Source of the DNA: Hyphomonadaceae bacterium
GTDB taxonomy: Bacteria > Pseudomonadota > Alphaproteobacteria > Caulobacterales > Hyphomonadaceae
Assembly (NCBI GenBank): GCA_022844475.1
Contig: JALHLR010000008.1
Coordinates: 3,295-49,578, forward strand
DNA: 46,284 nt
Reading direction: 5' to 3'
The notes below the pieces were generated by a model, which ran no database searches, had not been told where the DNA came from, and saw only the letters and a program-made list of their open reading frames with translations. Shown piece after piece: positions 43,443 through 46,284 of the stretch (positions are counted from its first letter, which is position 1; every line of letters starts with the position of its first letter). The position numbers and the translations under genes are program-made.

Positions 43443-44204
43443 ATGGCCAAGCGCCGCAAGATCTATGAGGGCAAGGCGAAGATCCTGTACGAGGGGCCTG
43501 AGCCGGGCACCTTGATCCAGTACTTCAAGGACGACGCCACCGCGTTCAACAACGAGAAGCGCGCCGTGCTCGACGGCAAGGGCGTGCTCAACAACCGCAT
43601 CAGCGAATTCGTGATGCTGCAGCTGAACGGCATCGGCATCCCGACGCACTTCCTCAAGCGAATCAACATGCGCGAGCAGCTGATCCGCGAGGTCGAGATC
43701 ATCCCCCTGGAAGTGATCTGCCGCAATGTGGCGGCGGGCTCGCTGTCCAAGAAGCTGGGCATCGAGGAAGGCACGCCGCTGCCACGTTCGATCATCGAGT
43801 TCTGCTACAAGAAGGACGAGCTCGGCGACCCGCTCGTCACCGAGGAGCACATCACTGCGTTCAACTGGGCGACGCACCAGGAGCTCGACGACATCATCGC
43901 GATGACATTGCGCATCAATGATTTCCTGACCGGACTGTTTGCGGGCGCACGGATCAAGCTGGTGGACTTCAAGGTCGAGTACGGACGGCTGTACGAGGGC
44001 GAGATGGTTCGCACGGTTCTGGCCGACGAGATCAGCCCGGATTCGTGCCGCCTTTGGGACATGGACACGGGCGAGAAGATGGACAAGGACCGTTTCCGCC
44101 GCGACCTCGGCGGCGTCACCGAGGCCTATGCCGAGGTTGCGCGGCGGCTTGGAATCATCAAGGAAGCGGGCGGGGCGGAGATCCTGTCCTTCAATGGCAA
44201 GTAG
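43443..44204 (+). CDS. purC: phosphoribosylaminoimidazole-succinocarboxamide synthase
   Basis: A 253-aa SAICAR synthetase. [16 protein letters not shown] forms the nucleotide-binding hairpin, [11 protein letters not shown] and LNNRISEF follow, [11 protein letters not shown] and the phosphate-site [11 protein letters not shown] are intact, and [12 protein letters not shown] is the family signature. Reaction: CAIR + Asp + ATP gives SAICAR. ATG with GGAG eight bases upstream. A short GC hairpin (CCCGC/GCGGG at 44205-44217) follows the stop, then purS begins 40 bases downstream, so purC-purS are co-transcribed. PurB acts on its product. Confidence 0.96.
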   Translation: MAKRRKIYEGKAKILYEGPEPGTLIQYFKDDATAFNNEKRAVLDGKGVLNNRISEFVMLQLNGIGIPTHFLKRINMREQLIREVEIIPLEVICRNVAAGSLSKKLGIEEGTPLPRSIIEFCYKKDELGDPLVTEEHITAFNWATHQELDDIIAMTLRINDFLTGLFAGARIKLVDFKVEYGRLYEGEMVRTVLADEISPDSCRLWDMDTGEKMDKDRFRRDLGGVTEAYAEVARRLGIIKEAGGAEILSFNGK

Positions 44205-44244
44205 CCCGCTTCGCGGGTTGGCAGCGGAAAGTAGCGGAGCCGAT

Positions 44245-44487
44245 ATGCGCGCGAAGGTTCATGTCTCGCTGAAGGCTGGCGTGCTCGATCCCCAGGGCAA
44301 GGCGGTGGGCGATGCGCTTGGACGGCTTGGCTTCGGCGAGGTCGAGGCCGTGCGCTGCGGCAAGACGATCGAGATCGAACTTGCCGACGGCCTGTCGAAG
44401 GCCGACGCCGAAAAGCGCGTGACGGAAATGTGCGAGAAGCTGCTCGCGAACACAGTCGTCGAGCGGTATTCAATCGAGATCGCGTAG
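44245..44487 (+). CDS. purS: phosphoribosylformylglycinamidine synthase subunit PurS
   Basis: An 80-aa protein with the PurS fold: MRAKVHVSLKAGVLDPQGKA is diagnostic, with FGEVEAVRCGKTIEIEL and a C-terminal CEKLLANTVVERYSIE. It is the small bridging subunit of the PurLQS FGAM synthase complex. ATG at 44245 with CGGAG upstream; the longer in-frame reading overlaps purC and is spurious. Normally purQ follows directly, but here 951 bases with three other genes lie between purS and purQ. The purS stop is seven bases from the stop of a convergent entericidin gene. Confidence 0.95.
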   Translation: MRAKVHVSLKAGVLDPQGKAVGDALGRLGFGEVEAVRCGKTIEIELADGLSKADAEKRVTEMCEKLLANTVVERYSIEIA

Positions 44488-44494
44488 GATGCGC

Positions 44495-44629
44495 CTACTT
44501 CGCTTCCTCAGCCGTCTTGGCGACAACGTCGCCGACGGCGCCGACGTCCTTGCCGAGGCCGGCGATGGTGTTGCAGGCGGACGCCAGCAGCGGCGCGGCC
44601 AGCACCACGGCGATGAGCAGTTTACGCAT
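44495..44629 (-). CDS. entericidin A/B family lipoprotein
   Basis: A 44-aa lipoprotein. MRKLLIAVVLAAPLLASAC is the signal with lipid-modified Cys19, and the mature part NTIAGLGKDVGAVGDVVAKT matches the entericidin family core. In E. coli EcnA/EcnB are a small antidote/toxin lipoprotein pair induced on starvation; in other bacteria the role is unknown. The gene is on the minus strand, convergent with purS (seven-base gap), and 78 bases downstream of a second, longer entericidin-like gene of the same orientation. Too short for most ORF cut-offs; the match to the family is clear. Confidence 0.88.
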   Translation of the reverse strand: MRKLLIAVVLAAPLLASACNTIAGLGKDVGAVGDVVAKTAEEAK

Positions 44630-44707
44630 GAGGTTTACCCCTGACTGAAGTTCCGTACCGGAAGGATGGCCTCTTGCGGCGCTTTCCGCAAGTTGGCGAC
44701 GGGTGCG

Positions 44708-44932
44708 CTAGCTCCGATCCGGACAGCCGTCCAGGATGAGTCCGTCTGCATCGGGCCGGCAGGATGCAGGCGGGGCGACGCTCGAGCCAGGCGCAGGCGT
44801 CGCGGCGTTCTGGACGCCTGTGGCTGTGCCCGTCATGACGCCGCCGATTGTCTGAAGGTCACGGCCCAAACCTTCGACAGTGTTGCAGCCGGCCAGCGCC
44901 AGAAGGACGCCCACTGCCAGTAGCCTGTTCAT
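44708..44932 (-). CDS. extended entericidin-like lipoprotein
   Basis: A 74-aa lipoprotein with signal MNRLLAVGVLLALAGC and the entericidin-type core NTVEGLGRDLQTIGGVMTGT. It then carries an extra tail rich in Ala/Pro with two cysteines (PASCRPDADGLILDGCPD) that may form a disulfide. The tail is absent from ordinary entericidins. GGAGG lies six bases upstream of the ATG at 44932; the longer reading is unsupported. Tandem with the 44-aa entericidin gene downstream, so they may form a pair. Its promoter lies in the 85-base gap shared with the divergent DUF486 gene. Confidence 0.8.
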   Translation of the reverse strand: MNRLLAVGVLLALAGCNTVEGLGRDLQTIGGVMTGTATGVQNAATPAPGSSVAPPASCRPDADGLILDGCPDRS

Positions 44933-45017
44933 CGCGTCCTCCGTGATCGAATTGACCGGGCCGGATGCTGGACCCAAAATCTGTCCAAAATCAGGTAGCA
45001 GCCTCCCGAGGACATTC

Positions 45018-45359
45018 ATGACGCCAGCCCACTGGACGCCGATCGTCCTGCTGATCGGGTCCAACCTGTTCATGACGGTGGCATGGTATGGGCACCTGAA
45101 GTTCAAGGAGTCGCCACTGTTGCTGGTGATCCTCGCAAGCTGGGCGATCGCGCTTGTCGAGTACTGCCTGGCCGTTCCGGCAAACCGTATCGGCCATGCG
45201 GTCTATTCGGCGGCGGAGCTGAAGACGATGCAGGAGGTCATCACCCTGGTCATGTTCGCGGGGTTTTCCGTCTGGGTGCTGGGCGAGCCTTTGACGTGGA
45301 AACATGCGATCGGCTTTGCGCTGATTGCGATTGGAGCAGCAGTGATATTCTACAAATAG
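45018..45359 (+). CDS. DMT-family (DUF486) small membrane protein
   Basis: A 113-aa protein with four predicted membrane segments, matching the DUF486 group of the drug/metabolite transporter superfamily. Features: [22 protein letters not shown], the [12 protein letters not shown] loop with a conserved-type proline and charged residues, and [10 protein letters not shown] before the third helix. Half-size transporters of this type usually dimerise; substrate unknown. GAGGA precedes the ATG at 45018. Gene direction matches purS and purQ, and purQ starts 79 bases later, so read-through into purQ is likely. A short hairpin GCCCG/CGGGC (45406-45420) followed by GTTT sits between them. Confidence 0.85.
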   Translation: MTPAHWTPIVLLIGSNLFMTVAWYGHLKFKESPLLLVILASWAIALVEYCLAVPANRIGHAVYSAAELKTMQEVITLVMFAGFSVWVLGEPLTWKHAIGFALIAIGAAVIFYK

Positions 45360-45438
45360 CCGAGGCGCGAACCGCCCTCGCGACTCGTGGCGAAAGCTGC
45401 TAGATGCCCGCGAAACGGGCGTTTCCCAAGGACAGGTC

Positions 45439-46101
45439 ATGAAATCCGCTGTCATCATCTTTCCCGGTTCCAACTGCGATCGCGACGCGCAGACCGCGCT
45501 GCGCCAGGTGACGGGGCAGGAGCCGGCGATGGTCTGGCACAAGGATGGGGCGCTGCCTCAAGGCCTGGATCTGATCGTGCTGCCGGGCGGATTTTCGTAC
45601 GGCGACTATCTCCGCTCCGGCGCCATGGCGGCGGCGTCGCCGATCGGCGATGCGATCCGCGGACATGCGGAGCGCGGCGGCTATGTGCTGGCGATCTGCA
45701 ACGGCTTTCAGGTGGCAACCGAGCTGGGCTTGTTGCCCGGCGCGCTCCTGCGCAATGCTTCGCTGAACTTTGTCTGCCGTCCCCAGCCGCTGGCCATCGC
45801 CAGCAACTCCTCGGCGTTTACGGCTGGCTACAAGGATCAGCGCGAAGTTTCTTTCCCCGTTGCACACCATGACGGGAACTATTTCGCGGACGATGCGACG
45901 CTGGACCGGCTCGAAGGCGAGGGGCAGGTGGCGTTCCGCTATGTCGGCAACCCCAATGGCTCTGCGCGAGACATTGCAGGCATCCTGTCCGAGAATGGCC
46001 GCGTGCTTGGCATGATGCCTCACCCGGAACGCGCAATGGCGGGGCAGGAGGGCGGCAATGACGGGGTCAAGCTGTTCGAAAGCCTGGTGGCGGCGGCGTA
46101 G
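45439..46101 (+). CDS. purQ: phosphoribosylformylglycinamidine synthase subunit PurQ
   Basis: A 220-aa class I glutamine amidotransferase subunit. Nucleophile Cys87 is in LAICNGFQ, with catalytic His195 and Glu197 in [17 protein letters not shown] at the N-terminus and [15 protein letters not shown] are PurQ signatures. It supplies ammonia to PurL in FGAM synthesis with PurS. AAGGACAGG precedes the ATG. It is separated from purS by three unrelated genes. purL is not in the window. The gene is complete. Confidence 0.96.
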   Translation: MKSAVIIFPGSNCDRDAQTALRQVTGQEPAMVWHKDGALPQGLDLIVLPGGFSYGDYLRSGAMAAASPIGDAIRGHAERGGYVLAICNGFQVATELGLLPGALLRNASLNFVCRPQPLAIASNSSAFTAGYKDQREVSFPVAHHDGNYFADDATLDRLEGEGQVAFRYVGNPNGSARDIAGILSENGRVLGMMPHPERAMAGQEGGNDGVKLFESLVAAA

Positions 46102-46220
46102 GGCCTGCGCTCAATCGGCGGGTGCGCCATTGAAGTCCGATGCGTGACGGCGTGTGATGCTGGCGTCCGGAACCAGTCGCCAGATGCGCGCTGGGGCTAT
46201 CGCGGCGCCAAAGTCTGCAC

Positions 46221-46284
46221 GATGTTCGTGAACATCGCGAAGCTGGACATTTCAGCCGTGGACGCTGCAAAGCCGTGGACGCTG
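46221..46284. repeat. dyad and tandem direct repeat at the window end
   Basis: GATGTTC (46221-46227) and GAACATC (46230-46236) form a perfect 16-bp dyad. From 46254 the unit AGCCGTGGACGCTG occurs twice (46254-46267 and 46271-46284) with CAA between, giving a 17-base period that runs to the last base. No gene is supported between the purQ stop and the end. The repeat may continue beyond the window, in coding or non-coding DNA. Confidence 0.5.

Overview
The window is GC-rich, densely packed chromosomal DNA from an alphaproteobacterium. The main reasons are the order DUF1476 (divergent) - purC - purS - purQ, a phoR/pstB/phoU/phoB locus, tandem entericidin-type lipoproteins, a large Oar-like TonB-dependent receptor, a FATP-type acyl-CoA synthetase, and a degenerate HWE-type histidine kinase fragment. 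A Caulobacterales/Hyphomonadaceae-like host fits best, but this is inference and no genus can be named. I saw no rRNA, tRNA, CRISPR array, complete insertion sequence or prophage gene.

Layout. 1-3.8 kb: persulfide dioxygenase-rhodanese fusion, small lipoproteins, a GNAT acetyltransferase and a cupin-like secreted protein. 4-9.2 kb: FATP-type acyl-CoA synthetase, an unrecognised PcfJ-like protein, and a Gmad2 lipoprotein translationally coupled to SelO. 9.3-20.5 kb: four-PAS hybrid histidine kinase, cold-shock/DUF1294 fusion behind acs, Baeyer-Villiger-type monooxygenase convergent with fpr, an orphan HlyD-type adaptor and a GT39 glycosyltransferase. 21-27.2 kb: TonB-dependent receptor with a clear terminator, then an aguA-aguB-murI operon (agmatine to putrescine, plus D-glutamate supply). 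27.2-29.9 kb: HWE-kinase remnant and, on the minus strand, an ATP-grasp gene overlapping a divergent FolC-like Mur ligase gene. Together these two resemble the two catalytic halves of cyanophycin synthetase. 30.2-34.4 kb: two tandem M13 metallopeptidase lipoproteins. 34.6-40.7 kb: the phosphate regulatory locus phoR ... pstB-phoU-phoB. It lacks pstS, pstC and pstA and is interrupted by a divergent DUF4198/DUF6607 pair that shares a palindrome resembling a Fur/Mur metal-regulator operator. 40.7-46.3 kb: GNAT, purB, DUF1476, purC-purS, then two entericidin-type lipoproteins and a DUF486 membrane protein lying between purS and purQ.

How the genes work together. The pur genes share one pathway: PurC and PurB act in sequence on the AICAR branch, and PurS and PurQ are subunits of FGAM synthase. 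PhoR-PhoB with PstB and PhoU sense and gate phosphate supply, but the permease must be encoded elsewhere or be missing. AguA and AguB are consecutive enzymes. The ATP-grasp/Mur-ligase pair is the best candidate for an undescribed amino-acid-ligating system. The DUF4198/DUF6607 divergon with its operator is the best candidate for an uncharacterised metal-responsive envelope system. Four convergent gene pairs overlap by exactly four bases at CTAG or CTAA.
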